Of a stretch of 64,000 nt of DNA, positions 41,945-50,780 are shown piece by piece. Made by a program: the position numbers and the translations under genes. Each line of letters starts with the position of its first letter. Positions within the stretch are counted from its first letter, which is position 1. Source of the DNA: an uncultured Methanoregula sp. (GTDB lineage Archaea; Halobacteriota; Methanomicrobia; Methanomicrobiales; Methanospirillaceae); contig NZ_OY763919.1 of the NCBI RefSeq assembly GCF_963667735.1, positions 62,001-126,000 of the forward strand, in the 5' to 3' direction. The notes under the pieces were generated by a model. It saw only the letters and a list, made by a program, of their open reading frames with translations, ran no database searches and was not told the DNA's origin.

Positions 41945-42273
41945 GTATCTGTGTGTGGGTTGGCGTGGATGAGTAATATAGGAATTTGTGCTTCAGAAAA
42001 CCGGTTCTGATTCCATATAGTATGAGTGTGACCCCCTCATTCCCCCAAAGGGGGAGGCAGCCCAAGGGGAGCATCTCCTCGACCCCCATTCACTATTTTC
42101 TCTCCCGGCGAAATTTAAAAAAAATAACCGGACAAATCGCTGGAATTAAATTAAAAGGATATTGAAGCCGCCGCGGGGCGCCCTTCGGGGCGGCGGCAGG
42201 CATCGTAACGGGGGGAAGGGGTATTAGCCCCCATCAGCATTCAATATTATTTATCAGAAAAATTAAGAATCGA
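41945..42273. other. Intergenic region upstream of hef
   Basis: It holds the second hairpin repeat (42161-42200), a small perfect hairpin of CCCCC-AAA-GGGGG at 42042-42054, and a TATA-like CCTATATTAC near 41975 that could serve hef on the minus strand. No gene is seen. Confidence 0.45.
42161..42200. repeat. GC-rich hairpin repeat, copy 2
   Basis: 39 of 40 bases are identical to the copy at 39631-39670, in the same orientation. It lies beyond the 3' end of glyS (minus strand). Read on the minus strand, the hairpin is followed by an AT-rich stretch (ATCCTTTTAATTT), which suits a terminator or 3'-end processing role. Confidence 0.85.
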
Positions 42274-43995
42274 TTATTCTAACGAGGAGAATTTTATGCT
42301 CCCTTCAACCAGCGCACTGACCAGTTCCGGCAGTTTCTCAATTGCGACGCGGACCTGCTTCATGCTGTCCCGGTCCCGGAGGGTGACGGTATTGTTCTCT
42401 TTGGTATCGTAATCGACCGTAACTGCAAACGGGGTGCCGATCTCGTCCTGCCTGCGGTACCGCCGGCCAATGGCGCCCGAGTCATCGTATTCCGCCTGGA
42501 TGCCTTTCTTGTGGAGCGAGCGGGTGATCTCGTCGGCAATGGTGTCGAGCCCGTCGCGGGTCATGAGCGGGAAGACCGCGACCTGGACCGGGGCAACCTT
42601 CGGGGAGAGGCGCATGACGGTCCGGACTTCGCCATCGGCAGTATCTTCATCATAGGCCTGTTCGAGCACGGCATAGCACATCCGGTCGATACCATACGAG
42701 GGTTCGACTACGTGCGGGACAACATCCTCGCCCCGCACATCGATGACCTCGTCCCGGACCTCGAAGAGATCGGCCGGGATATGGATCTTCTCGCCATCGA
42801 CAACAACATCGGCACCGTTCTCCGTGGGGGTTGAATTCCCGAGGGCTTCGAAGATCGCCTTTGCTTTGTTCCGGTACTGCTTCCCGAGGACTCCCATGTT
42901 CGGGATGATCCGCCGACGGGCCACTTTTTTGGGCTCGGCGTACTGGATGAAGACCGTCATCGGCGTGCCGCTTGCCTGGGCATGGGCATTCAGGTCGTAA
43001 CTGGTCCGGTCCGCAAGGCCGACCGTCTCCACCCAGCCGAACCGGTCGGAGAGGATCTCGGCATCCCAGCAGTCCGTTGCATAGTGCGCCCGCTCGTCCG
43101 GCAGGTGCTGCCGGAAACGGAGCCGCTCGGGCTTGATCCCGATGGTGACCAGCAGGTCGTGGGTCAGGGCAACGTAATAGGCAAGGTACTCGTTCGCAAT
43201 AACGCCCTTGTCAACGGCTTCCCGCATCGAGAGGGTGATCGCCTCTTCGCACTTCTCCTGCTGGACATAGGTCAGAAGCGGCATCCGGTAATCCGCATAC
43301 CGGTGGAACCGGGGGTGCCGGTTCTTCTCGTCCGGGTGAACGAAAATTTCAGCCTCGGCCTGCGTGAACTCGCGGAGCCGGATCATCCCCTGCCGGGGGG
43401 AGATCTCGTTCCGGTAGGATTTGCCGATCTGGACTGCACCGAACGGGAGCTTGTCGCGGTAGAACCGCAGCAGCCGGGTGAAATCCACGAACATGCCCTG
43501 GGCAGTCTCGGGCCGGAGATAGCCGGTCCGCTGCGTGCCCGGGCCGATCATGGTCTTGAACATCAGATTGAAGTTGAAGACTTCCACGTCCCCGAGCACT
43601 TCCCCGCAGGCAAGGCACTTGCAGCCCGCAAGGGCTGCTGCCAGTTCCTCTTTCTTCATCGTTCCCGCGTTCGGGACCCCGCCACCCTCAGCCACGTGAT
43701 CTGCGCGGAGGAATTCCTTGCAGTGGGGACACTGGCACATCTTGTCGGCAAACCCGGCCACATGGCCTGATGCGATAAAAACCGATTCCTGGGCAATTGT
43801 CGGGCACTCGATCTCATAGTAGCCCTCGCGGATCACATAGAATTCCCGCCAGACATTCTCGATCCGCCGCTTCATCATCGCCCCGAGCGGCCCGTAATCG
43901 ATGAAGCCCGCAACGGCGCCGTAACATTCTGACGTGGGCCAGATGAAGCCCCGGCGTTTGGCAAGTTCCATCACATTCTCAAAAACATCGCTCAT
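42274..43995 (-). CDS. glyS: Glycyl-tRNA synthetase (alpha2 type)
   Basis: A 573-residue class II synthetase that charges tRNA-Gly. The N-terminus is DVFENVMELAKRRGFIWPTSECYG with YGPLGAMMKRRI. The class II motifs include YRNEISPRQGMIRLREFTQAEAE and the C-terminal VEPSYGIDRMCYAVLEQAY. Two CxxC pairs (CQCPHC, CKCLAC) in the insertion form a zinc site found in archaeal enzymes. The anticodon-binding domain follows at about residue 470. I use the ATG at 43995 because GTGATCC, matching the 16S tail complement, precedes it; the GTG inside that site (44004) is unlikely. Confidence 0.95.
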   Translation of the reverse strand: MSDVFENVMELAKRRGFIWPTSECYGAVAGFIDYGPLGAMMKRRIENVWREFYVIREGYYEIECPTIAQESVFIASGHVAGFADKMCQCPHCKEFLRADHVAEGGGVPNAGTMKKEELAAALAGCKCLACGEVLGDVEVFNFNLMFKTMIGPGTQRTGYLRPETAQGMFVDFTRLLRFYRDKLPFGAVQIGKSYRNEISPRQGMIRLREFTQAEAEIFVHPDEKNRHPRFHRYADYRMPLLTYVQQEKCEEAITLSMREAVDKGVIANEYLAYYVALTHDLLVTIGIKPERLRFRQHLPDERAHYATDCWDAEILSDRFGWVETVGLADRTSYDLNAHAQASGTPMTVFIQYAEPKKVARRRIIPNMGVLGKQYRNKAKAIFEALGNSTPTENGADVVVDGEKIHIPADLFEVRDEVIDVRGEDVVPHVVEPSYGIDRMCYAVLEQAYDEDTADGEVRTVMRLSPKVAPVQVAVFPLMTRDGLDTIADEITRSLHKKGIQAEYDDSGAIGRRYRRQDEIGTPFAVTVDYDTKENNTVTLRDRDSMKQVRVAIEKLPELVSALVEGSIKFSSLE

Positions 43996-44251
43996 ATGGA
44001 TCACGAATCACTAGTCTTCTCTAATGTTGAACCACTGGCGACAAAAAGACTCTCATGCTAATTGGGGTACAACTTGAGTGGAAATCCTTGTGCAGAACCA
44101 GTTAACATTTCATGGTTTTCGCAGTTTAATATCACAATATTTATTTTGCAGAAACGATTGATTTAAACGTCTTTTGGTCAAACAAAGCGTAAAGATAGCA
44201 TTAAATAGTACTCGAAGTATTGTATATCCTAATCCCAATACGGGGTATGCA

Positions 44252-44860
44252 ATGACCGAAGACAAACGCAAGGCACATCTCCTGAAACTCTTCAGCTCCA
44301 TGTCGGGCAAGACAAAGATAGTCGAGCCCATGAAGAATATCCATGGTACTTTAAGAGACAGCGACGCGATCGAACGCGAGGTCGCTCTCGTAATGAGAGA
44401 GATCACGGAACAGGGAATTTTCAAGACTTCCTTAAAACCGATCCAGCTTGCAAAGCTCGTCACCTCATTCTACGCAGGGAAGAATGATACTGAGATTGCC
44501 CGGGAACTCGGTGATGAAAAACTGAGCAAGACCGTTGCACGTGCACGGGTCAGGCTCAAACTGTTCCGCGAACTGGACTTCAAGATGCCGTTCGACAAGG
44601 AAAAGATGGAAGAACTCATTGAATCCGGTAAGACCATGAAAGAGGTCTCGGAGGAACTGGGCGTCAGCCCCTCGACCCTCCGCGAATACCGGCATGTTAT
44701 CGAAGAGCAGGAAGATCCGACTATCGACCCGTACATCGACCGGATCCGGGACGTTATGGAAGACCGGGACCTCACTGAGCAGATGACCCGGAGTGCAACC
44801 GCCGACAGCCTTGGCGATTCCATCGATATCACGGAAGCCGAACTCATCGATGTGACATAA
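44252..44860 (+). CDS. HTH protein similar to haloarchaeal conditioned-medium-induced protein 4
   Basis: A 202-residue protein with two helix-turn-helix-like segments: LAKLVTSFYAGKNDTEIARELGDEKLSKTVARARVR near 75-110, and MEELIESGKTMKEVSEELGVSPSTLREYRHVIEE near 128-160. It resembles, from memory, the CMI4 family of haloarchaea, thought to be a regulator. The tail is acidic. The open frame continues upstream without conservation, so I start at the ATG before TEDKRKAHLL. It is divergent from glyS across an AT-rich gap that should hold both promoters. Confidence 0.65.
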   Translation: MTEDKRKAHLLKLFSSMSGKTKIVEPMKNIHGTLRDSDAIEREVALVMREITEQGIFKTSLKPIQLAKLVTSFYAGKNDTEIARELGDEKLSKTVARARVRLKLFRELDFKMPFDKEKMEELIESGKTMKEVSEELGVSPSTLREYRHVIEEQEDPTIDPYIDRIRDVMEDRDLTEQMTRSATADSLGDSIDITEAELIDVT

Positions 44861-44912
44861 AAACAAAACCAGCCCCGCAAGGGTTCCTGTCGCCCCAGGC
44901 AGGACACTCGCA

Positions 44913-44921
44913 TTTTTTTTT
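44913..44921 (+). terminator. Oligo-T terminator after the HTH gene
   Basis: Nine T residues about 50 bases after the stop codon and before the next gene's promoter region. Confidence 0.55.
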
Positions 44922-44968
44922 AACATCCGGATGGCAAATTTCATCCGCGTGCACTTTGATCTGCATAT

Positions 44969-45631
44969 ATGCAAATTACGTACCTTGGACATTCCTGCAT
45001 ACTGCTCTCCGGTACAAAACGGGTCATCATCGATCCGTTCATCGAGGGAGGGAGTGTCCGTGCAGCGGATCCGGATATCGTTGCCGTGACCCACGGGCAT
45101 TCCGATCATCTGGGCGAAGCGGTTGCCCTCAGTAAAAAGACCATTGCCATCACCGAGATCGCCCGGTACCTGAAATCCAGAGGAGTGCCTGCCGAGAGCA
45201 TGAACATCGGGGGAACTCATGTTGTGGATGGGGTCTCGTTCACCATGACCCCTGCCCAGCACTCATCCTCCATCGAGGAAGCTCCCCCCGGGCTTTCCGG
45301 CGGCGCTCCTGCGGGTTTTGTCATCCGGATGGATGGCACAACCGTGTACCATGCCGGTGACACCGGGCTCTTCTCCGACATGAAACTCATCGGGGAATTG
45401 TATCACCCGGACATCGCGTTCCTTCCCATCGGGGGACGGTACACCATGGGCACCAGCGAGGCTATGATAGCTGCACAGTTTATCGGAGCAAAGACCGTCA
45501 TCCCCATCCACTACAACACGTATGACCGGATCGCCGCAGACCCGGATGCATTCAAAAAAGCCATCGAGCGGACAACGGATCTGAAGGTGAAGATCCTCAG
45601 GCCGGGCGAAAGTTTCACACCCGGGCCCTGA
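44969..45631 (+). CDS. UPF0173-type metal-dependent hydrolase
   Basis: A 220-residue metallo-beta-lactamase-fold protein. Metal ligands are in VAVTHGHSDHLGEA near residue 40, a later histidine in MTPAQHSSS near 97, the aspartate in YHAGDTGLFSD near 130, and the final histidine in VIPIHYNTYD near 185. The match to the UPF0173/UlaG-like group is good in length and order. The substrate is unknown. A run of seven T after the stop (45639-45645) is a likely terminator. Confidence 0.9.
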   Translation: MQITYLGHSCILLSGTKRVIIDPFIEGGSVRAADPDIVAVTHGHSDHLGEAVALSKKTIAITEIARYLKSRGVPAESMNIGGTHVVDGVSFTMTPAQHSSSIEEAPPGLSGGAPAGFVIRMDGTTVYHAGDTGLFSDMKLIGELYHPDIAFLPIGGRYTMGTSEAMIAAQFIGAKTVIPIHYNTYDRIAADPDAFKKAIERTTDLKVKILRPGESFTPGP

Positions 45632-45718
45632 CCCGCCCTTTTTTTAGGGGCGAACGAGCCCGATCTTTTTTATAGATCCTCTTCATATGATCGTGCAAGA
45701 ATACACCCCGGTGCTCCC

Positions 45719-45844
45719 ATGTCGAACTGTCCGAAGTGCGGGTCGAAAAATACCGAATGGACTGACTGCAAAACCGTTGAGAACAAGACTATTGTTGTCT
45801 GTCTCTGCAGCGACTGTGGCCATACCTGGGAACAGAAGCTCTGA
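45719..45844 (+). CDS. Small zinc-ribbon protein
   Basis: A 41-residue protein beginning MSNCPKCGSKNTEW, then a short beta stretch and CLCSDCGHTWEQKL. The two CxxC pairs about 25 residues apart and the CGHTW ending match the C-terminal zinc ribbon of TFS/TFIIS and of RNA polymerase subunit M. It could be a stand-alone transcription-related ribbon. There is a TATA-like TTTTATAGAT upstream near 45668. It precedes a small membrane protein gene on the same strand. Confidence 0.65.
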   Translation: MSNCPKCGSKNTEWTDCKTVENKTIVVCLCSDCGHTWEQKL

Positions 45845-45916
45845 CGAATTCCTGCACGCTATATACCAATCTACAAACAGCAGGAGCACCTATACATCCA
45901 GACAAGAGGAACTGTC

Positions 45917-46258
45917 ATGGCGCTTGAATGGGATCCCATAACGTTCGTCAACCTGGTGTTGTGCATCATCATCGTTATTCTCGGGATACTCTGCTTTGTT
46001 AAGAGCCGTGAGAAACTCCCGCTCTTCATCGGGGCCGCCTTTGGCCTTTTCGGGGTCTCCCATGCAGCCACGCTCGCAGGCCTGAAAAATCCGCTCACCG
46101 TCCCGCTCATCATCATCCGGACTCTCGCCTATATCCTTGTCATCGTAGCCCTCTGGCTGTACCTCCGGGAGAACCTGATCTTCAAAGAGACCCGCCAGGG
46201 ATGGATCGATTATTTCAAGAGCGATATAACAGAACCCGAGACAAAAGAAGAGAACTGA
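45917..46258 (+). CDS. Small three-helix membrane protein
   Basis: A 113-residue protein with hydrophobic segments at about 14-32 (VNLVLCIIIVILGILCFV), 38-58 and 68-90, followed by a charged tail ending KEEN. No family is recognised with confidence, though the layout resembles small conserved methanogen membrane proteins. It lies 72 bases after the zinc-ribbon gene and converges on the STAS gene. Confidence 0.7.
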   Translation: MALEWDPITFVNLVLCIIIVILGILCFVKSREKLPLFIGAAFGLFGVSHAATLAGLKNPLTVPLIIIRTLAYILVIVALWLYLRENLIFKETRQGWIDYFKSDITEPETKEEN

Positions 46259-46262
46259 TAAT

Positions 46263-46604
46263 TCAGGCCATCTTTTCAAGAGCGGCGGCCCGCGTCTGGC
46301 TGATGGGGAATATGCTCGTGAACCCGGCCATCTCAAAGATCTTGAGAACCTGGGGGCGGATCTCGACGAGCGCCACTTTCCTTCCGGCCTTCATCTGGTC
46401 CCGGGTCACCACCAGGAGGACCCGCAGGCCGGCGCTCGCCACGTAATCGGTTTTTGAGAAATCGAAGATCATCTTCCGGGGAGCAGTGGCAAGAAGGCGT
46501 TTGAGGTCTGCTTCAACCTCCGGTGCATTCTGGGCATCGAATCTTAAGGGGAAAAGAACAACCTGTGCGTCTTCCAGCGGAATTATCTCAAGAGTCATGG
46601 ACAT
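46263..46604 (-). CDS. STAS-domain protein (anti-sigma-factor-antagonist-like)
   Basis: A 113-residue STAS domain. The signature DYVASAGLRVLLVVTRDQMKAG contains the serine that SpoIIAB-type kinases phosphorylate in bacterial relatives, and LFPLRFDAQNAPEVEADLKRLL is the usual first half. Archaea have no sigma factors, so a partner-switching role with a serine kinase or phosphatase is inferred; the PP2C-kinase operon 700 bases away is a tempting but unproven partner. The ATG at 46604 or the one two codons later is used. Confidence 0.85.
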   Translation of the reverse strand: MSMTLEIIPLEDAQVVLFPLRFDAQNAPEVEADLKRLLATAPRKMIFDFSKTDYVASAGLRVLLVVTRDQMKAGRKVALVEIRPQVLKIFEMAGFTSIFPISQTRAAALEKMA

Positions 46605-46746
46605 TCCCTCTCTATTCTACTATCGTTCACTTCAACGGATTAACATTGAGGTCCGGCTGAACCCGGTCTTCGTGTCCGGCGGGAGAAGACAATCACAGGA
46701 TTAATGAGGGTCTCAGGGAAACAATGGACTGGGAGCAGAACCAGCC

Positions 46747-47133
46747 ATGTTCGATACCCTCTTTGAACGTGAAACCAGCGGCACCTTGAAAGCGCTCACG
46801 CTTGAATGGCAATGCCCGAAATGCCAGGGGCTGAATTTCAGGATCCTCAGAAAAGGCATCCGCGAGACGGGGCTCTATCACACGCGATGCCGGTACTGCA
46901 AGGCAAAATTCCGCGTCAGTTATCCCAACCCGAAACGGCCCATCCCCGGCGAAGACGAGTTCATGGAGCGGATCTTTGACGAGGATTTCACCAATGATGA
47001 AACGGACGACATGATCAAGGATTTCGCAGAGATCGAGTACCTGAAAGTCGACAAGGCTGCAAGCGGGGTTATCAAAGAGAAACAGAAGGCGCTTGAAGAC
47101 AAGATAACATTTGCGAAACGGCGGAGACGCTAG
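46747..47133 (+). CDS. Zinc-binding protein of unknown function
   Basis: A 128-residue protein with a zinc ribbon (WQCPKCQGLNF...HTRCRYCKAKF, residues 22-58), then an acidic helical part (EDEFMERIFDEDFTNDETDDMIKDF) and a basic tail ending KRRRR. The mix suggests nucleic-acid or transcription-complex contact, but I recognise no family. It precedes the vWA-PP2C-kinase operon on the same strand with a 145-base gap that contains its own TATA-like sequence. Confidence 0.7.
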   Translation: MFDTLFERETSGTLKALTLEWQCPKCQGLNFRILRKGIRETGLYHTRCRYCKAKFRVSYPNPKRPIPGEDEFMERIFDEDFTNDETDDMIKDFAEIEYLKVDKAASGVIKEKQKALEDKITFAKRRRR

Positions 47134-47278
47134 ATTTCCTGCATCGCTTTTTTGCAGGACTACAAAAAGCATGGTTCTGTTTTTGTAACCGCAGCACCTA
47201 GAAACCTAAAATATTTTAAAACCGTATAGCTGTAAAGAAAAGCCCGCTTCCTGCAAAAGAAACGGGCGGAGAATCTTA

Positions 47279-47953
47279 ATGAGCGACGATTCCTATCTCG
47301 ATCAACAACCTCTCGGACCGGTAACTTTTGCGGAGAACCCCGAACCCCGCTGCCCGTGCCTGCTGCTGCTGGACACCTCGGGGTCCATGGCAGGCCAGCC
47401 CATTGCCGAACTCAATGCCGGCCTCCGCGCCTTTTACGAAGAACTGCAGGGGGATTCCCTGGCCTCCAAGCGCGTGGAGGTTGCCCTCATCTCGTTTGGC
47501 CCGGTCCGGATCATCAGCAATTTCAATACGGTTGATTATTTCCTCGACCCCACCCTCGTGGCAGAAGGGGACACTCCCCTCGGGGAAGCCATCCGGCAGG
47601 GAATCGATCTCATCAGGAAACGTAAAGACGAGTACCGGGCAAACGGGATCTCGTTTTACCGGCCCTGGATCTTCCTGATCACTGACGGATCCCCCACGGA
47701 CGACTGGCAGCATGCCGCCTCAGCAATCCGGGAGGGCGAGAGCTCGAAATCCTTTGCATTTTTTGTCGTCGGTGTTCAGAATGCGGACATGAAGACCCTC
47801 CGGCAGTTGTCCGTGCGCGAGCCTTTGAAACTCCAGGGGCTCAAGTTCCGGGAATTCTTCCAGTGGCTCTCCAATTCCATGAAATCGGCGTCGCGGAGCA
47901 ATCCCGGCGACCGGATTCTCCTCTCTCCACCCTCCGGCTGGAGTGAGATATGA
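47279..47953 (+). CDS. TerY-like von Willebrand factor A domain protein
   Basis: A 224-residue vWA domain. The metal-ion-dependent adhesion site is complete: [14 protein letters not shown] (DxSxS) near residue 32, the threonine in GDTPLGEAI near 98, and [12 protein letters not shown] near 130. It matches the TerY group. It is the first gene of a three-gene operon, overlapping the phosphatase gene by four bases. Comparative work on Ter systems (Anantharaman and colleagues) named vWA, PP2C and kinase sets of this kind TerY-P triads. The start follows GGCGGAG at good spacing. Confidence 0.88.
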   Translation: MSDDSYLDQQPLGPVTFAENPEPRCPCLLLLDTSGSMAGQPIAELNAGLRAFYEELQGDSLASKRVEVALISFGPVRIISNFNTVDYFLDPTLVAEGDTPLGEAIRQGIDLIRKRKDEYRANGISFYRPWIFLITDGSPTDDWQHAASAIREGESSKSFAFFVVGVQNADMKTLRQLSVREPLKLQGLKFREFFQWLSNSMKSASRSNPGDRILLSPPSGWSEI

Positions 47954-48708
47954 CATGGAAGCACATCGCAGCTTCGGTTACGGGAATCTCGCACACAAAC
48001 CGGAATGAGAACGGCCAGGACTACTGCAGGGCAATGGTGGTCCAGTTCTCGGACCGGGAATTTTTTATTGGTCTTGCTGCCGACGGGGCAGGGAGCACGG
48101 CCGAAGGGGGAGTCGGGGCACAGATCGCCTGCGACACCATGCTTGCCGGCATCACGGACTCCATCCGGGCCTGCGGGGATCTCGCGGCCGTACCCGATGG
48201 GGACATTGAGCACTGGGTCGAAGTCTCCCGCGGGGCCATAGCAGCGCAGGCGCTCGAGAGTGGAAAGCCAATCCGGGAATACGCCTGCACCCTCATCGGA
48301 TGCATCGTTGCAGACAACCATGCAATCTTCTTGCAGATCGGGGACGGGGGCATTGTCATCCACGAGGAGACCGGATATACTGCCGTCTTCTGGCCGGACC
48401 AGGGGGAGTACGCCAACACCACTTATTTCATCACGGACGAAGCGTTCCTCCCACATCTCAGCCGGCACCGGTCCGGAACTCCCCCGGACGAGATCGCCCT
48501 GTTCACGGACGGGCTCCAGAACCTGGTTCTCTCGTTCTCGCAAAAAACTCCCCATGCAGGTTTCTTCAGGCCCCTGTTCGAGACCTTGAGAAAGAGCCCC
48601 GGGGGAGAGAACCTGGTACTTACAGAACAGTTGCGGACGTTTCTTACAAGTCGCGAGATCAATGAGCGCAGCGACGATGACAAGACCCTGATTCTTGCCG
48701 TGCGGTAG
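47950..48708 (+). CDS. PP2C-type serine/threonine phosphatase
   Basis: A 252-residue PP2C-family phosphatase. Metal-binding aspartates appear in [20 protein letters not shown] near residue 40, [11 protein letters not shown] near 130, LFTDGLQNL near 185 and [12 protein letters not shown] at the end. The N-terminal [22 protein letters not shown] is the usual opening. It probably opposes the kinase encoded 12 bases downstream. It overlaps the vWA gene by four bases, so all three are translated together. Confidence 0.9.
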   Translation: MTWKHIAASVTGISHTNRNENGQDYCRAMVVQFSDREFFIGLAADGAGSTAEGGVGAQIACDTMLAGITDSIRACGDLAAVPDGDIEHWVEVSRGAIAAQALESGKPIREYACTLIGCIVADNHAIFLQIGDGGIVIHEETGYTAVFWPDQGEYANTTYFITDEAFLPHLSRHRSGTPPDEIALFTDGLQNLVLSFSQKTPHAGFFRPLFETLRKSPGGENLVLTEQLRTFLTSREINERSDDDKTLILAVR

Positions 48709-48720
48709 AGCGGATCTTCT

Positions 48721-50691
48721 ATGGACGGACCACCACCCGGATCATTCTATGACAGCAGGGGAAGAAGCGTACCCCTGGGAAAGATGGTTGGCAGCGGAGG
48801 AGAGGGAAACGTCTTTGAGATAGGCTCTGCAAACCCGAAGTTCGTTGCCAAGATCTACCACAAACCGCTCGACGAGCAGAAACAGGAGAAGCTCCGCGTC
48901 ATGGTCCGGGGGTGCAACGACACCTTAAAGGAGATCTCTGCCTGGCCGGTGGACCTGATCCACAAGGGTGCCCCGGCCGGGCCGATCTGCGGTTTTGTCA
49001 TGCCCCGCGTCTTTGACTGCGAGCCGGTCCACAAGGTGTACGGTCCCACCCACCGCAAGCAGTCGTTCCCCGAGGCCGACTGGAAGTTCCTTGTCAGGAC
49101 GGCCAAGAACCTTGCAGCCGCTTTTGACGCCATCCATTTCTACGGGTACGTGATCGGCGATGTCAACGAGGGAAACATCCTGGTCGACAAGCACGCCTGC
49201 GTGACCTTGATCGACTGCGACTCGTTCCAGGTGAAGACAACGGCAGACGTGTACTGCTGCGAGGTGGGGGTTGCCCAGTTCACCCCACCGGAGATCCTGA
49301 ACGGCAAGGACTTCAAGATCCAGCGCTCTCCATCCCACGACACGTTCGGCCTTGCGGTTCTCATATTCCAGCTCCTCTTCATGGGAAGGCACCCATATTC
49401 CGGCGTTTACTCCGGCCGGGAGGATATGCCAATCGAGAAAGCGATCGCCGAGTACCGGTTCGCGTTTTCGAAAAATGCAAAGCAGAAATCCATCTCCCCG
49501 CCGCCAAACTCCGTGGGACTCTCCATTGTTCCCCGTGACCTGGCCGAACTCTTCGAATCAGCGTTCACGGAGACCGGTACATCTCTCGGGCGGCCCACGG
49601 CAAACAAGTGGTGGAATGTTCTCAATGCCCTGGAAAAACACCTCAAGTCCTGCACCCAGGACTCGTGCCACAAGTATTATGCAGGTCTCTCTGCCTGCCC
49701 CTGGTGCAGGCTCGAGATCCAGTCCGGCGTATTTTTGTTTCTGAGCCGGGACGCGATCTCGAAATTCGATCTCACTTCCGAGTGGCGGAAGATTGAGGTG
49801 ATCAAACCCCCCGGCCCGGCCCCCGTCATCCATCCCCGCAATTACCCGGCCCGGCCAGCTGCCCTTCCCCCCCGGCTTGCAAATGCCCTGCTCTTCACGA
49901 GGGCCCGACAGATCGTCGGGGCAGTCACCATGATCGGGTGCATCCTGTTAGTTCTGCTTGGCCTGACCGAAGATTACTGGGTGGCATCCCTGGTCGTCAT
50001 CGTTGCTGCCATCCTCATCCTCTTCCCCGGCAGTGAATCTGCCGAGAAGGCACGCAGGAAGAGCGTGTTTGAGAATGCCCGCTACAACTGGGGGCTTGTG
50101 GAGAAGAAATGGATAAAGGATGCCGGGGATGAGGAGTTCAATGCAAAACTTGCGCGCCTCAAGGCGGTCCGGAGGAACTACGAGACCATCGAACGGGAGT
50201 ACAAGACTGTCCTTGCCTCGATGCAGCATACCGCCCGCGAGCGGCAGCTCGAATCTTTTCTTGAGAGCTGTTTCATCGACGGTTACAATTTCCTCCGGAT
50301 CGGGGCGAACCGGAAAGCCACGCTCCGGTCGTTCGGGATCGAGACCGCAGCGGATATCACCCGGGCTGCCCTCATGCGGATCACCGAGCTCGACGAAATC
50401 CACAAGGAAGAACTCCTCACCTGGCGCCAGCAGATGGAGAACAAGTTCCGGTTCAATCCAACGGACAGTGTTGAGAAGACCGATATCCAGCCCCTGATCC
50501 ATAAGTTCCAGCCCCGGCTCAAGCCCCTTGAACGGGAACTGCACCTCGGGCCGGAGGCGCTGTATGCAGTCCAGCAGAAAGTCCTGAACAACCGGGCACG
50601 GTTCCAGCCGATAACCGAGAAGAGCGCCCGGGAACTTGCCCAGGCCCGGGCCGATTACGAGGTCTTCTCGTTCCCGCTCAGCCTCCCGTGA
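48721..50691 (+). CDS. Membrane protein kinase of a TerY-P triad (YegI-like)
   Basis: A 656-residue protein. Residues 1-310 are a eukaryotic-type kinase domain: GSGGEGNVFEIG (glycine loop), VAKIYHKP (ATP lysine), a catalytic loop reading YVIGDVNEGNILV in place of HRD, and metal motif LIDCDSFQV in place of DFG. The core aspartates remain, as in the YegI group. A zinc-finger-like CTQDSCHKYYAGLSACPWC follows near 318. Two membrane helices lie at about 400-440, then a coiled region and a helix-hairpin-helix-like segment (DGYNFLRIGANRKATLRSFGIETAADI). This order matches kinases of TerY-P triads. The cytoplasmic kinase is likely tied to membrane stress sensing; substrates are unknown. Confidence 0.87.
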   Translation: MDGPPPGSFYDSRGRSVPLGKMVGSGGEGNVFEIGSANPKFVAKIYHKPLDEQKQEKLRVMVRGCNDTLKEISAWPVDLIHKGAPAGPICGFVMPRVFDCEPVHKVYGPTHRKQSFPEADWKFLVRTAKNLAAAFDAIHFYGYVIGDVNEGNILVDKHACVTLIDCDSFQVKTTADVYCCEVGVAQFTPPEILNGKDFKIQRSPSHDTFGLAVLIFQLLFMGRHPYSGVYSGREDMPIEKAIAEYRFAFSKNAKQKSISPPPNSVGLSIVPRDLAELFESAFTETGTSLGRPTANKWWNVLNALEKHLKSCTQDSCHKYYAGLSACPWCRLEIQSGVFLFLSRDAISKFDLTSEWRKIEVIKPPGPAPVIHPRNYPARPAALPPRLANALLFTRARQIVGAVTMIGCILLVLLGLTEDYWVASLVVIVAAILILFPGSESAEKARRKSVFENARYNWGLVEKKWIKDAGDEEFNAKLARLKAVRRNYETIEREYKTVLASMQHTARERQLESFLESCFIDGYNFLRIGANRKATLRSFGIETAADITRAALMRITELDEIHKEELLTWRQQMENKFRFNPTDSVEKTDIQPLIHKFQPRLKPLERELHLGPEALYAVQQKVLNNRARFQPITEKSARELAQARADYEVFSFPLSLP

Positions 50692-50780
50692 ACTGAACTT
50701 TGAAAACGAGATTTTATGGGTTTTCCATCACCGGGCAGGTCTCTCCAGAAATACGGGGAAACCTGATCTGCCGAGATGGT

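Noticed and set aside
40760..42010. 416-codon plus-strand frame
   Set aside because: Antisense to hef across its helicase motifs; no supporting features.
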